Assembly: GCF_025630775.1 (NCBI RefSeq)
Contig: NZ_JAOSZE010000016.1
Span: forward strand, 124,001-188,000
Length of the DNA: 64,000 bases
Reading direction: 5' to 3'
DNA from: Actinoplanes sp. KI2
GTDB lineage: Bacteria > Actinomycetota > Actinomycetes > Mycobacteriales > Micromonosporaceae
Below the pieces are notes generated by a model. It ran no database searches, was not told the DNA's origin, and saw nothing but the letters and a program-made list of their open reading frames with translations. Of the stretch, positions 42,774 through 51,209 are shown piece after piece (position 1 is the first letter of the stretch; each line of letters opens with the position of its first letter). A program made the translations under genes and the position numbers.

Positions 42774-43376
42774 TCAGCCGGCAATCGGCAGCGTCAGGGT
42801 GTGCCGAGATTGCTCGACCTTGGCCTGCAGATACCGGACGTTCGCCGCGGTCTGGTACACCCCGGTCGGGACCACGTTCCGCACCTCGAGGCCGAGCGAA
42901 CGCAGCTGGGCGGATTTGTCCGGGTTGTTGGTGAGGATATCGATCTTCCGGACGTCCAGCGACGTCAGCATCTGCGCCGCCGCCGAGTAGTCCCGCTCGT
43001 CATCCCCGTGCCCGAGAGCGCGGTTCGCCGCGTACGTGTCCAGCCCTTGATCTTGAAGCGCGTACGCGTCGAGCTTGGCGTAGAGCCCGATCCCGCGCCC
43101 CTCCTGCCGCAGATACAGCAGGTAGCCGCCCACCTCGGTGATCCGCTCGGCCGCCTCGCGCAGCTGCCGCCCGCAGTCGCACCGCTCCGAGCCGAACACG
43201 TCCCCGGTCAGGCACTCCGAGTGCAGGCGCACCAGCGGGGTAGCCGCCGGCGTGCCGAGCCGCAGCGCCAGGTGCTCCTTGCCGTCGGCCAGCCCGGTGA
43301 ACGTGCTCACCTGCGCGGTGGTGGCGTAGCCGTCGGGGAACCGCAGCGGGACGGTGACGGTGGTGCGTACGGGCAT
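42774..43376 (-). CDS. ribA: GTP cyclohydrolase II
   Basis: This 200-residue enzyme opens GTP for riboflavin synthesis. It has the zinc motif SECLTGDVFGSERCDCG, LRQEGRGIGLYAKL with the catalytic Arg, LGHGDDERDYSAAAQML and ILTNNPDKSAQL. It is the stand-alone form without a RibB domain, so it may serve flavin or deazaflavin supply. ATG 43376 is chosen at the family start. The 485 bp upstream, to the next gene, hold a promoter for the divergent gene, but I see no FMN riboswitch. Confidence 0.93.
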   Translation of the reverse strand: MPVRTTVTVPLRFPDGYATTAQVSTFTGLADGKEHLALRLGTPAATPLVRLHSECLTGDVFGSERCDCGRQLREAAERITEVGGYLLYLRQEGRGIGLYAKLDAYALQDQGLDTYAANRALGHGDDERDYSAAAQMLTSLDVRKIDILTNNPDKSAQLRSLGLEVRNVVPTGVYQTAANVRYLQAKVEQSRHTLTLPIAG

Positions 43377-43742
43377 GCCACGGAGAATCGGCCGACACGC
43401 TCCCCGGATTAGTGTTGCCGGCCATCGGTTTTGCATCCCTCGGCGCACCCCCGGGCCCGCCCCCGCGGCTCGTTCCCGGCCCGGTGAATCCCCGCCGGCG
43501 GGTGATCGGTTCCGGAATATCGATCCGTCCAGGCCCGGGTGGAAATTCTCGCGAAAAATGGCACGCCTGGCCGAAAAACGCATAGTCGATCCGGATGACG
43601 CGGACAACCCGCACGATGCGTTCACCTATCCGAGCGATCTCGCATCAAAGGCCACCAATGCCCGAGAGTGACTGTTCAGGAACGTGACACCGGCGTCACC
43701 AGGTCGTATGTGGATCTAGACCGCTCCGTGACACGCCCTGCG

Positions 43743-43770
43743 TTGACGTGCAAGTTGCACGACTCATAGT
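43743..43770 (+). promoter_or_regulatory. Promoter with internal palindromic operator upstream of the GAPDH homologue
   Basis: TTGACG (43743-43748) and CATAGT (43765-43770) are spaced by 16 bp. The perfect palindrome GTGCAAGTTGCAC (43748-43760) begins on the last base of the -35 and fills the start of the spacer. A repressor bound there would block RNA polymerase. The regulator is not known. A second inverted repeat GTGACACCGGCGTCAC lies about 50 bp upstream. Confidence 0.6.
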
Positions 43771-43861
43771 GTCGAAGGTGTGACGGCGAGTGGAAGCCGG
43801 GGTTACGGGCCCTGCTCGGCGCCACGGTCAGCAAGGATCACAAGCGGCCTAGGAGCCTTCG

Positions 43862-44920
43862 ATGACTGTTTCGATCGGCATCAACGGATTGGGCCGCATC
43901 GGCCGCAGCGTAACTCGGATAGTCGCCGCGGGCGGGCATCGTGGAATATCGATTGCCGCGATCAACGACCTTGCGTCTACCGAAAAAATGGCGTACGGGC
44001 TGCGCCGCGACAGCATTAGGGGCTCATTTCCCGGCACCGTCACCGCACGCACCGATCACCTCGTCGTGAATGACCACGCAATCCGCGTCTTCCACCATCC
44101 GCGCCCGGAACGCATACCCTGGGCCGACGCCAGCGTCGATGTCGTCATCGAAGCCACCGGCCGGTTCCGGGCCGGCACCACGGCCCGCACCCACATCACC
44201 CACGGCGGCGCCCGCAAGGTCGTGATCAGCGCCTCGGCCGACGACCCCGACGCGTTCCTGGTCTACGGCGCCAACCACCACATGTACGACCCCGCCGAGC
44301 ACGACGTGGTCTCCCCCGGCTCGTGCGGCGTCAACGCGCTGACGGTGATGGCCAAGGTGCTGCTGGATCGATTTGGCCTGGGCTCGGTGAACACCTCGGT
44401 GATGCTGGCCGTCCAGGGCTGGCAGAAGGCGCAGGACTCGGTGATGAGCACGTCCCGCGAGGACCCGCGGCTCGGCCGGGCCGCCGGCGAGAGCATCATC
44501 CCGCACAACTACGTGGCCGGCGATCTCGTACGGGTGGCGCTGCCCGAGATCGGCGAGATGCGTTACAGCTACTACTGCGTACCGACCCCGATCGGCTCAC
44601 TCGCCGAGCTGGCCGGCCAGACCGACCGCCCGGTCAGCGTCGAGGAGGTCAACCGGGCGATGGCCGAGGCCGCCGCCGGACCGCTGCGCGGCATTCTCGC
44701 GTACGATCCGGATCCCACCGTGTCGATCGACGTGAAGAACAATCCGGCGTCCTGCCTGTTCGATCCGTCCGGCACGCAGACCACCGCGAGCGGCGGGGTC
44801 AAGGTGCGCGGCTGGTTCGACAACGAGTGGGGCTTCTCCAACCGGCTGCTCGACCTGGTCCGCGTGGTGGGCGAGTCATCGCTGGTCGCGTCCCGGCGGG
44901 TGAGTTGGAGCATCGCTTAG
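43862..44920 (+). CDS. GAPDH-family protein lacking the catalytic histidine
   Basis: This 352-residue protein has the GAPDH NAD domain (SIGINGLGRIGRSVTRIV) and the C-terminal GWFDNEWGFSNRLLDL. The active-site loop, normally SCTTNCLAP, reads GSCGVNALTV. Cys is kept, but both Thr and the second Cys are lost. Where the catalytic His should be (normally TTxHxYTxxQ) the sequence is SVMLAVQGWQ, with no His. Classical phosphorylating activity is therefore doubtful. It has its own strong promoter with a palindrome, and a GGAG site before ATG. It may be a moonlighting or alternative-substrate enzyme. Confidence 0.85.
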   Translation: MTVSIGINGLGRIGRSVTRIVAAGGHRGISIAAINDLASTEKMAYGLRRDSIRGSFPGTVTARTDHLVVNDHAIRVFHHPRPERIPWADASVDVVIEATGRFRAGTTARTHITHGGARKVVISASADDPDAFLVYGANHHMYDPAEHDVVSPGSCGVNALTVMAKVLLDRFGLGSVNTSVMLAVQGWQKAQDSVMSTSREDPRLGRAAGESIIPHNYVAGDLVRVALPEIGEMRYSYYCVPTPIGSLAELAGQTDRPVSVEEVNRAMAEAAAGPLRGILAYDPDPTVSIDVKNNPASCLFDPSGTQTTASGGVKVRGWFDNEWGFSNRLLDLVRVVGESSLVASRRVSWSIA

Positions 44921-44932
44921 GTCGCCTGCCCC

Positions 44933-44938
44933 TATTGT
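44933..44938 (+). promoter_or_regulatory. Possible leaderless -10 (threonine dehydratase-like gene)
   Basis: TATTGT is followed by 8 nt and ATG 44947, with no ribosome-binding site in between. The gap after the GAPDH-like gene is only 26 bp, so read-through is also likely. Confidence 0.4.
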
Positions 44939-44946
44939 CAGTGGCG

Positions 44947-45870
44947 ATGGTGCACAATTCCGACGTACGAGCGGCGGCCCGGCGCATCGCGGGCCGGGTG
45001 CGGCGGACGCCCGTCCTCGAGGCCGGCGACCGGCTCTGGTTCAAGCTCGAGCACACGCAGCACGCGGGCAGCTTCAAGACCCGCGGCATGATGAATCAGA
45101 TCGTCGCGGCCCCCACCCGGGGCGTGCTGCCCTCGGCCGGCATCGTCGCGGCCTCGGGCGGCAACGCGGGCCTGGCCGCGGCGTATGCGGCGGCCGAGTT
45201 GGGCGTACCCGCCGAGGTCTACGTGCCGTCCGCCGCCCCGGCGGTCAAGGTCGACAAACTTCGCAAACTGGGCGCCTCGGTGGTGCAGACCGGCAACGAG
45301 TACGCCGAGGCCTACGCCGCGGCGGTCGAATGGGCGCGGGCGTCCGGCGCGTACTTCTGCCACGCGTACGACGACCCCGACATGGTGGCCGGCAACGGCA
45401 CCCTCGGCCTGGAGCTGACGGAGCAGATCCCCGGCGGCTTCGACACGGTCCTGGTGGCGGTCGGCGGCGGTGGCCTGATCGCCGGGATGATCTCCGCCCT
45501 GCGTGCGTCGGACGTATCGGTCGTCTCGGTCGAGCCGGCCACCTCCTGCGCCCTGCACACGGCACTGCGGGCCGGCGAGCCGGTCGACGTGCCGGTCTCC
45601 GGGGTGGCGGCCGACTCGCTGGGCGCCCGGCGGGTCGGGGAGATCGCGTTCGGGCTGGCGAAAGATGCCGGGATCGTGTCGCTGCTCGTCGACGACAAGG
45701 CGATCGTCGACGCCCGGCGCCGCCTGTGGGACGACTACCGTCTGGTGGTCGAGCACGGGACCGCGGCGGCGTACGCGGCTTTGACGTCGGGCGTCTATGT
45801 GCCCGGCCCCGGGGAGCGGGTGGTGGTCCTCCTCTGCGGCGCCAACACGGACCCGTCGGATCTCATCTGA
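44947..45870 (+). CDS. PLP-dependent threonine/serine dehydratase-like enzyme
   Basis: This 307-residue fold-type II PLP enzyme has the Schiff-base lysine in HAGSFKTRGM, the SGGNAGLA phosphate-side loop and the GGGGLIAGM glycine loop. It lacks the C-terminal ACT regulatory domain of biosynthetic IlvA, so it is a catabolic-type threonine or serine dehydratase. It converts Thr or Ser to the 2-oxo acid and ammonia. Its stop codon lies inside a 14-bp tandem array shared with the convergent TSUP gene. Confidence 0.93.
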   Translation: MVHNSDVRAAARRIAGRVRRTPVLEAGDRLWFKLEHTQHAGSFKTRGMMNQIVAAPTRGVLPSAGIVAASGGNAGLAAAYAAAELGVPAEVYVPSAAPAVKVDKLRKLGASVVQTGNEYAEAYAAAVEWARASGAYFCHAYDDPDMVAGNGTLGLELTEQIPGGFDTVLVAVGGGGLIAGMISALRASDVSVVSVEPATSCALHTALRAGEPVDVPVSGVAADSLGARRVGEIAFGLAKDAGIVSLLVDDKAIVDARRRLWDDYRLVVEHGTAAAYAALTSGVYVPGPGERVVVLLCGANTDPSDLI

Positions 45871-45930
45871 GCGTTCTTATTTCACCGCTCTCATTTGACT
45901 GCTCTCATTTGACCGCTCTCATTTGACCGC
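45861..45930. repeat. 14-bp tandem array bridging two convergent gene ends
   Basis: Three near-perfect copies of TCTCATTTGACCGC (45889-45930) and two decayed copies (45861-45888) run without gap. The rightmost holds the last codons and stop of the TSUP gene, while the leftmost holds the stop of the dehydratase gene. Read on the minus strand, each good copy contains ATGA, so overlapping mini-ORFs (M-R-A-V-K-stop) follow one another as in the NACHT-PHP junction, although no gene follows here. Confidence 0.85.
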
Positions 45931-46683
45931 TCGGTACAGGAGGATCAAACCGATCACCGTGCCGAAGGTGACGATCACGTAGCGCAGGACGCGGGCCGGC
46001 AGGCGGCGGGCCAGCCTCGCCCCCGCGTACCCGCCGAGGACCGTGGCCGGCGCCAGGATGAGCACCGCACCCCAGTGCACGTCCGCGAAGATGGCGAACA
46101 CCACCACGGTGACCAGCCCGACCGCCGCCGACAGGACGTTCTTGAGCGCGTTGATCCGCTTCAGGGGCTCGTCGAGGATCAGCGCGAGCGCGGCCACATA
46201 CATGACACCGAGCGCCGCCCCGAAGTAGCCGCCGTAGATCGCGCCCACGAACACGACCACCTGCAGCGTGACCGCCGCCCGCCGCGGCGACATCTGCCGC
46301 GGGTGCCCGACCAGGCCACGCAGCCGCTCCTGGAACGCCAGCGTGGCCGCCGCGCCCAGGACCAGGAACGGCACGACAAGCTCGAACGCCCGAGCCGGCG
46401 TGAGCAACAGCAGCGCACACCCGCCCGCCGACCCGACGAGGCTGGTGGGGAGGATCGCCCGTACCCGCCGCCCTTGCCCTTGAAGATCGGCCCGGCTCCC
46501 GACGACGCTCGACACGTACCCGGGGAAAACGGACACCGAGTTGGTGACGTTGGCGTCGACGGTCGGCAGCCCCGTGGCGATCAGGCTGGGAAACGTGATC
46601 AGCGACCCGCCACCGGCGATCGCGTTCACGCCTCCGGCCGCGACACCCGCCACGACGAGCAGAAGTATGTGCGAGAGATCCAT
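45919..46683 (-). CDS. TSUP (TauE/SafE) family membrane permease
   Basis: This 254-residue protein has seven to eight hydrophobic helices in two repeats. The first contains GGVNAIAGGGSLITFPSLIATGLP, the hallmark of TSUP anion permeases. The second repeat contains GAIYGGYFGAALGVMYVAAL and LKNVLSAAVG. It exports or imports sulfite or organosulfonates, with substrate unknown. It is divergent from rnpB across a 61-bp gap. The 3' end lies in the 14-bp array. Confidence 0.95.
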   Translation of the reverse strand: MDLSHILLLVVAGVAAGGVNAIAGGGSLITFPSLIATGLPTVDANVTNSVSVFPGYVSSVVGSRADLQGQGRRVRAILPTSLVGSAGGCALLLLTPARAFELVVPFLVLGAAATLAFQERLRGLVGHPRQMSPRRAAVTLQVVVFVGAIYGGYFGAALGVMYVAALALILDEPLKRINALKNVLSAAVGLVTVVVFAIFADVHWGAVLILAPATVLGGYAGARLARRLPARVLRYVIVTFGTVIGLILLYRAVK

Positions 46684-46733
46684 GGTGCGCTCGAATCTAC
46701 GGGGTCGGCGATCGTCACGCCGGTTCGCATCCG

Positions 46734-46739
46734 TAGCAT
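46734..46739 (+). promoter_or_regulatory. -10 element of rnpB
   Basis: TAGCAT lies 5 nt before the 5' end of the RNase P RNA. The -35 region is not clear. Confidence 0.6.
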
Positions 46740-46744
46740 TGAGC

Positions 46745-47151
46745 GGACGGACGAGTCGGCCGGGCGGTCGCGTCGGCGCCCTTCACGGGCGTCACCGAGG
46801 AACGTCCGGACTCCGCAGAGCAGGGTGGTTGTTAACGGCAACCCGGGGCGACCCGCGGGACAGTGCCACAGAAAACAGACCGCCGGTCCACGTGGCCGGT
46901 AAGGGTGAAACGGTGAGGTAAGAGCTCACCAGCACCCCGGGTGACCGGGGTGGCTAGGTAAACCCCACCCGGAGCAAGGCCAAGCAAGGCCGGGGTTCGC
47001 GAGAGCCTCGGCCGGCGCAGGCGTTCGAGGGCTGCTCGCCCGAGCCTGCGGGTAGGCCGCATGAGCCCGCCGGCGACGGCGGGCCGAGATGGATGACCGC
47101 CCCCGGCCCAAACCGGGACAGAATCCGGCGTACAGGCCGACTCGTCCGTCC
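46745..47151 (+). ncRNA. rnpB: RNase P RNA, bacterial class A
   Basis: The RNA starts GGACGGACGAGTCGGCC and ends with the exact reverse complement (47135-47151), forming the 17-bp P1 helix. The conserved GAGGAACGTCCGGACTCC and GCAGGGTGGTTGTTAAC-like region, CAGACCGCCGG, GGTAAGGGTGAAACGGTG and 3' ACAGAATCCGGCGTACAGGCC (P4 strand) are all present. The length of about 407 nt fits the actinobacterial type A form. It cleaves the 5' leader of tRNA precursors with the RnpA protein. Confidence 0.97.
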
Positions 47152-47181
47152 AACCCGGTTCGTCGCCGCTTGACGGCCCCA

Positions 47182-47877
47182 CTAACCGTCGGCCGAACGA
47201 CCTCCGTGCCGGTCCAGCCTGAGCGGCGGGGACACGGCTACCTCGGTCTCCGCGTTGTGTGGCAATGAGGAGGCGGTGCCAACGATGAAATCGGCCCGCT
47301 GCCAGGGCCGGTCTTGCTGCAGGAACGGCACTTCCTCGGCCTCCCACTCGTCCCAGAGGCGCTCGGCCTCGGCCTCCTGCCGGTGTAGCTCGGTCATGTC
47401 GCGCAGCAGCCCGCGGCGCCGGGCCTCGACGAAGTCGGACTGGATCCAGATGGCGACATCGATCAGCGGTGCCAGCGCTCGACGGGATACCCCGACACCT
47501 TCAATGATCACTGTCGATGCATCCGGGTCCAGATCGATGTGTCCCTCGCGGGCGTCCCGGTCCCAGCCCGGCGGTCGATAGGTGACCTGGCGTCCGGTGC
47601 GGAGCGGCTCCAAGACTCCGGCGATCATCAAGTCGTCCCATCCGAACCGTGAATGTCCCCATGCCACATCATCGGAATGAACGACAGCCGCGGGCCGCAG
47701 TCTCTGCCCGAGACGCTCGGCCAAGGCCGTCTTTCCCCCTCCGCCACGGCCGTCCACCGCGATGATGCGCGGACGGCCGGTCGGCGTCCCCGCGGCCTCG
47801 GCCACCGAACGAGCAAAGCCGGCCAACGGCTCGACCCGCCAAGGCCCAGCCGCCGGCTCGCCCGGCCCGAGTTCCAT
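47182..47877 (-). CDS. P-loop kinase, uridine kinase-like
   Basis: This 231-residue protein has Walker A in IAVDGRGGGGKTALAERL, an acid-rich DDVAWGHSRFGWDDL lid and STVIIEGVGVSRRALAPLID, typical of uridine kinase-like proteins in actinobacteria. It lacks the full uridine-kinase lid. The substrate could be a nucleoside or another small alcohol. It is convergent with rnpB, separated by 30 bp. Confidence 0.88.
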   Translation of the reverse strand: MELGPGEPAAGPWRVEPLAGFARSVAEAAGTPTGRPRIIAVDGRGGGGKTALAERLGQRLRPAAVVHSDDVAWGHSRFGWDDLMIAGVLEPLRTGRQVTYRPPGWDRDAREGHIDLDPDASTVIIEGVGVSRRALAPLIDVAIWIQSDFVEARRRGLLRDMTELHRQEAEAERLWDEWEAEEVPFLQQDRPWQRADFIVGTASSLPHNAETEVAVSPPLRLDRHGGRSADG

Positions 47878-48049
47878 GTTCGTCTTCTACCCGCGTGGAA
47901 CCTCGTACACACCACGACGAGTACGCCTCGGTCTCTCGCCTGGCGGCCGCAGGCGTGGAACGATCGCCGTGGATGACTTGCTCCGCCCGGGCGCCGCGGC
48001 TTGATTCGGGGAGCCCGAGCTGAACACCGGCCAGGCGGAGGTGGGTGGC

Positions 48050-49219
48050 ATGGCGACGATTCGGGCGTCGGCGGTGTTCAAGCTGGACCCCAAGGGGTTC
48101 GACCTGCGCAGAGGCATCTCCGGCCTGGTGGTGATGCTGCTGCCGCTGATCGTTCTGGGCGCGCTGGGCCAGGAGAAGTACTTCCTCAGCGTGGCATTCG
48201 GGGCACTGTTCACGGGGTTGTGCGACCCGGGTGGCAAGTACTCCTACCGGGCGCCGCGCCTGGGCTCGGTCGCCGTGGTGGGCGCGTTGCTGACGGCCCT
48301 GGGCTATTGGCTTGGCGGTGCGGCCTGGGGCTGGGTGGTGCTGGCCGCGTTCGTGGTCACGATGCTGGCCGGCCTGGCGGCGAAATACGGTGCGCACCGG
48401 TTCACCGCCGCGCTGCTGCTGAATATCTGGTTTCTCGTCGCGCTCGCGCTGCCGCGTGCCTACCAGGCGGACCACGTGCAAACGACTGCCTGGCCGCAGG
48501 CGTTGGCCTGGCTGATCGGGGCGACGCTGATGATCGGCTTCATTGGCGTCATGTGGCTGGCCGGCGGACAATCGGGGCGCCGGCAAACTGGGGCGGAGCT
48601 GTTCCCCCAGGACACCACGCCCGTTCCGGTAACTGCACCAATGATTATGTACGCCGTCATCCGGGCTGTCGCGGTGGCCTTCGCCGTCGCGATCACGTTC
48701 GGGCTGAAGCTGCCGAACGGGGACTGGATGGCCATCGCTGCGTTGATCGCGATGAAGCCGAACCTGCAGCAGTCCACCCTGGTGGGCCTTCAGCGCCTGG
48801 CCGGAGCGGCAATCGGCGCCGGCGTTGCGACGGCTTTCCTGCTGGGAGTCGACAGTAAAATCGCGCTCGGCGTGATCATCGTGCTCCTGGGCGGGCTGGC
48901 GGGAGCGATCCGGGCGGTGAACTACGCGTGGTACTGCGCGGCAGTGGCCGCGACGGTCCTGATCGCGGAGGACATCGGGCACCCGACAAATCTCTCGGAG
49001 GAGGGACGCCGGGTGGCATTCACCTTCGCCGGGGTCGGGATCGCCATCCTTGTGACATCGCTGGCCACCCTGTTGGCCAAGCACGCAGCCACCCCAGACT
49101 CAGACCATCAAGCTCCCGGAGGGCGAAAAGGCGACCGCCGCAACCCATCCGAGGTTGCGGCGGTCCGACCCGGGAGCGGGTCAAGCACTAGGTGGAGGAA
49201 ACGGTCTCCACCGCGGTGA
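48050..49219 (+). CDS. FUSC-family integral membrane protein (aromatic-acid exporter-like)
   Basis: This protein of about 389 residues has roughly ten hydrophobic helices in two blocks (LVVMLLPLIVLGALGQEKY, and the second block FGLKLPNGDWMAIAALIAMKPNLQQS). The second block is the fusaric-acid-resistance (FUSC) hallmark with its KP motif. ATG 48050 is chosen because GGAGG lies 8 nt upstream. The basic C-terminal 40 residues run through the terminator of the convergent symporter gene and overlap it by 32 bp, so the true end of the folded part is probably near residue 350. Confidence 0.85.
   Translation: MATIRASAVFKLDPKGFDLRRGISGLVVMLLPLIVLGALGQEKYFLSVAFGALFTGLCDPGGKYSYRAPRLGSVAVVGALLTALGYWLGGAAWGWVVLAAFVVTMLAGLAAKYGAHRFTAALLLNIWFLVALALPRAYQADHVQTTAWPQALAWLIGATLMIGFIGVMWLAGGQSGRRQTGAELFPQDTTPVPVTAPMIMYAVIRAVAVAFAVAITFGLKLPNGDWMAIAALIAMKPNLQQSTLVGLQRLAGAAIGAGVATAFLLGVDSKIALGVIIVLLGGLAGAIRAVNYAWYCAAVAATVLIAEDIGHPTNLSEEGRRVAFTFAGVGIAILVTSLATLLAKHAATPDSDHQAPGGRKGDRRNPSEVAAVRPGSGSSTRWRKRSPPR
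49133..49165 (-). terminator. Terminator of the symporter gene, inside the FUSC 3' end
   Basis: A perfect 13-bp stem (GACCGCCGCAACC with its complement, 7-nt loop) lies 23 bp after the symporter stop. On the minus strand it is followed by GCCTTTTCG. It overlaps the last codons of the convergent FUSC gene. Confidence 0.7.
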
Positions 49220-50834
49220 CGCTCTTGTCCACTCGCGGGTCCCCCTCGTCGGCGAAGTAGTCGTCGGATTCGGTTCCGTCCACGCCGTCCGGGGTTTTCA
49301 GGGCGCGGAGCAGGACTGTCACCAGCACGGCCACCAGCAGGTTGACCGCGACCGCCACGAAGCCCACGTAAATGGTCTTCGGGCTGTCGAAGAACCAGAA
49401 CTTGTTGAGCGGGAACGCGGAGCCGCCGAAGTGGGCCTTCTTGGTGGCGGCGTTCGGGATCTGCCAGAGCATCCACAGCGCCAGGGCCATGCCGCTCGCC
49501 CAGCCCGCGATCAGGGCGCCGCGGTGGAACCAGCGGGTGTAAAGGCCCAGTGCCACGGCGGGAGCGGTTTGCAGGATGATGACGCCGCCGATGAGCTGCA
49601 GGTCGATGGAGAACTGCGGGTCGAGGAAGACGATGAAGGCGACCGCGCCGATCTTGACTACCAGGGACGCGATTTTCGAGACCTTGGCCTGCTCGGCGTC
49701 CGTGGCGTCGCGCTTCAGGTATTCCTTGTAGATGTTCCGGGTGAAGAGATTGGCCGCGGCGATCGACATGATGGCGGCCGGCACGAGCGCGCCGATGCCG
49801 ATCGCGGCGAAGGCGATGCCGGCGAACCAGGACGGGAACTTCGCGTCGAACAGCAGCGGGACGACCGTGTTGCTGTCCACGGACCCCGGTTTCGCGCCGG
49901 GCAGCGGTTTGATGCCGGCCGATATGGCCATGTAGCCGAGCAGGGCGATCAGGCCGAGCAGGAAACTGTATGCCGGGAGCGCCGACATGTTCCGCTTGAT
50001 GACCGTACGGTTCCGGCCGGCCAGCACGCCGGTGACGCTGTGCGGGTAGAGGAAAAGGGCGAGCGCGGAGCCCAGCGCCAGCGTCACGTACTGAAGCTGG
50101 TTGTTGGCGGTGAGCAGAATGCCGTCGGCTGGATTCGGTGTCGCCTGGAATTTCTTGTCGGCCGCGTCGAAGATGCCGCCCCAGCCGCCCAGTTTGTACG
50201 GCAGGTAAAGCACCGCCACCAGGATGACGACGTAGATCAGCGTGTCCTTGACGAAGGCGATCAGCGCGGGCGCCCGCAGGCCGGACTGGTAGGTGTACGC
50301 GGCGAGGATCGCGAACGCGATGATGATCGGCGCGTGCCGGGCGAACCAACTGTCGCCGGTGACGCCCATCGTCTTGAGGACCGCCTCGATGCCGACCAGC
50401 TGCAACGCGATGTACGGCATCGTCGCGACGATGCCGGTGATCGCGACCAGCAGCGCCAGCGTCGGCGAGCCGAACCGGGTGCGGACGAAGTCGGCCGGCG
50501 TGACGAAGCCGTGCCGGTGCGATACCGACCAGAGCCGGATCAGGATCAGGAAGAACATCGGGTAGATGATCACGGTGTAGGGCACCGCGAAGAAGCCGGC
50601 GGCGCCGGCCCCGAAGATCAGCGCGGGCACCGCGACGAAGGTGTACGCGGTGTACAGGTCGCCGCCGACGAGGAACCAGGTGATCCACGCGCCGAAGTTG
50701 CGGCCGCCCAGGCCCCACTCGTCGAGGTGCGCCATGTTCTCCGGCGCCCGCCACCGGGCCGCTACGAAGCCCATGCCGCTGACCAGCAGGAACAGCGCCG
50801 TGAAGATGATGATTTCGGTGATGTGGTCGCTCAT
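49188..50834 (-). CDS. Sodium:solute symporter (MctP-type monocarboxylate transporter)
   Basis: This 548-residue protein has 13 or so membrane helices. SSS-family strings include RAPENMAHLDEWGLGGRNFGAWITWFLVGGDLYTAYTF, the sodium-site region, and FAAIGIGALVPAAIMSIAAANLFTRNIY. Such proteins import pyruvate, lactate, acetate or amino acids. A short DUF3311 gene lies 4 nt upstream, the usual partner of this group. The C-terminal tail is acidic and cytoplasmic. Confidence 0.93.
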   Translation of the reverse strand: MSDHITEIIIFTALFLLVSGMGFVAARWRAPENMAHLDEWGLGGRNFGAWITWFLVGGDLYTAYTFVAVPALIFGAGAAGFFAVPYTVIIYPMFFLILIRLWSVSHRHGFVTPADFVRTRFGSPTLALLVAITGIVATMPYIALQLVGIEAVLKTMGVTGDSWFARHAPIIIAFAILAAYTYQSGLRAPALIAFVKDTLIYVVILVAVLYLPYKLGGWGGIFDAADKKFQATPNPADGILLTANNQLQYVTLALGSALALFLYPHSVTGVLAGRNRTVIKRNMSALPAYSFLLGLIALLGYMAISAGIKPLPGAKPGSVDSNTVVPLLFDAKFPSWFAGIAFAAIGIGALVPAAIMSIAAANLFTRNIYKEYLKRDATDAEQAKVSKIASLVVKIGAVAFIVFLDPQFSIDLQLIGGVIILQTAPAVALGLYTRWFHRGALIAGWASGMALALWMLWQIPNAATKKAHFGGSAFPLNKFWFFDSPKTIYVGFVAVAVNLLVAVLVTVLLRALKTPDGVDGTESDDYFADEGDPRVDKSVTAVETVSST

Positions 50835-50838
50835 CGGA

Positions 50839-51072
50839 TCACCGCCTCGTCATCCGGTAGACGATGCCGGTGGTCGCCACGCCGAGCAGAATGAACAGGA
50901 ACTGGATCCAGTAGAACGCGGGGAAGCCCGCGATACGCGGTGCGTCGTGGTTGTAAAGGGGGGTCAGCAGCGGCACGACGATCGGAATGAGAAGCAACCA
51001 GTTCCACGGGCTACGGTCGGATCTCTTGATCGGCTCGGCGGACACCGCCTCGGGAGATTCGGGCTCGGCCAT
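50839..51072 (-). CDS. DUF3311 small membrane protein, symporter partner
   Basis: This 77-residue protein has two hydrophobic helices, with PWNWLLLIPIVVPLLTPLYNHDAPRI and FYWIQFLFILLGVATTGIVYR. DUF3311 genes nearly always precede MctP-like symporters and probably stabilise them, like the YhjB/YwcB pairs. A GAGGAGG site lies upstream of ATG 51072, which removes the long spurious N-terminal extension. Confidence 0.93.
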   Translation of the reverse strand: MAEPESPEAVSAEPIKRSDRSPWNWLLLIPIVVPLLTPLYNHDAPRIAGFPAFYWIQFLFILLGVATTGIVYRMTRR

Positions 51073-51209
51073 CAGCCACACCTCCTCGTTCGTCACGGGC
51101 CGGGGATGTGGGCCCACCAGAAACGCTAACGACGCGGGCCGAAATGAGTCGATCACTGTGCGCCGAACGGGCGAGGCGGTGCGCTCAGCGGCACCGCCCC
51201 GCCCACGTG

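Noticed and set aside
43377-43861. FMN riboswitch upstream of the GTP cyclohydrolase II gene
   Set aside because: The conserved RFN strings are not present on the minus strand before the gene. The region instead holds the promoter of the divergent GAPDH-like gene.
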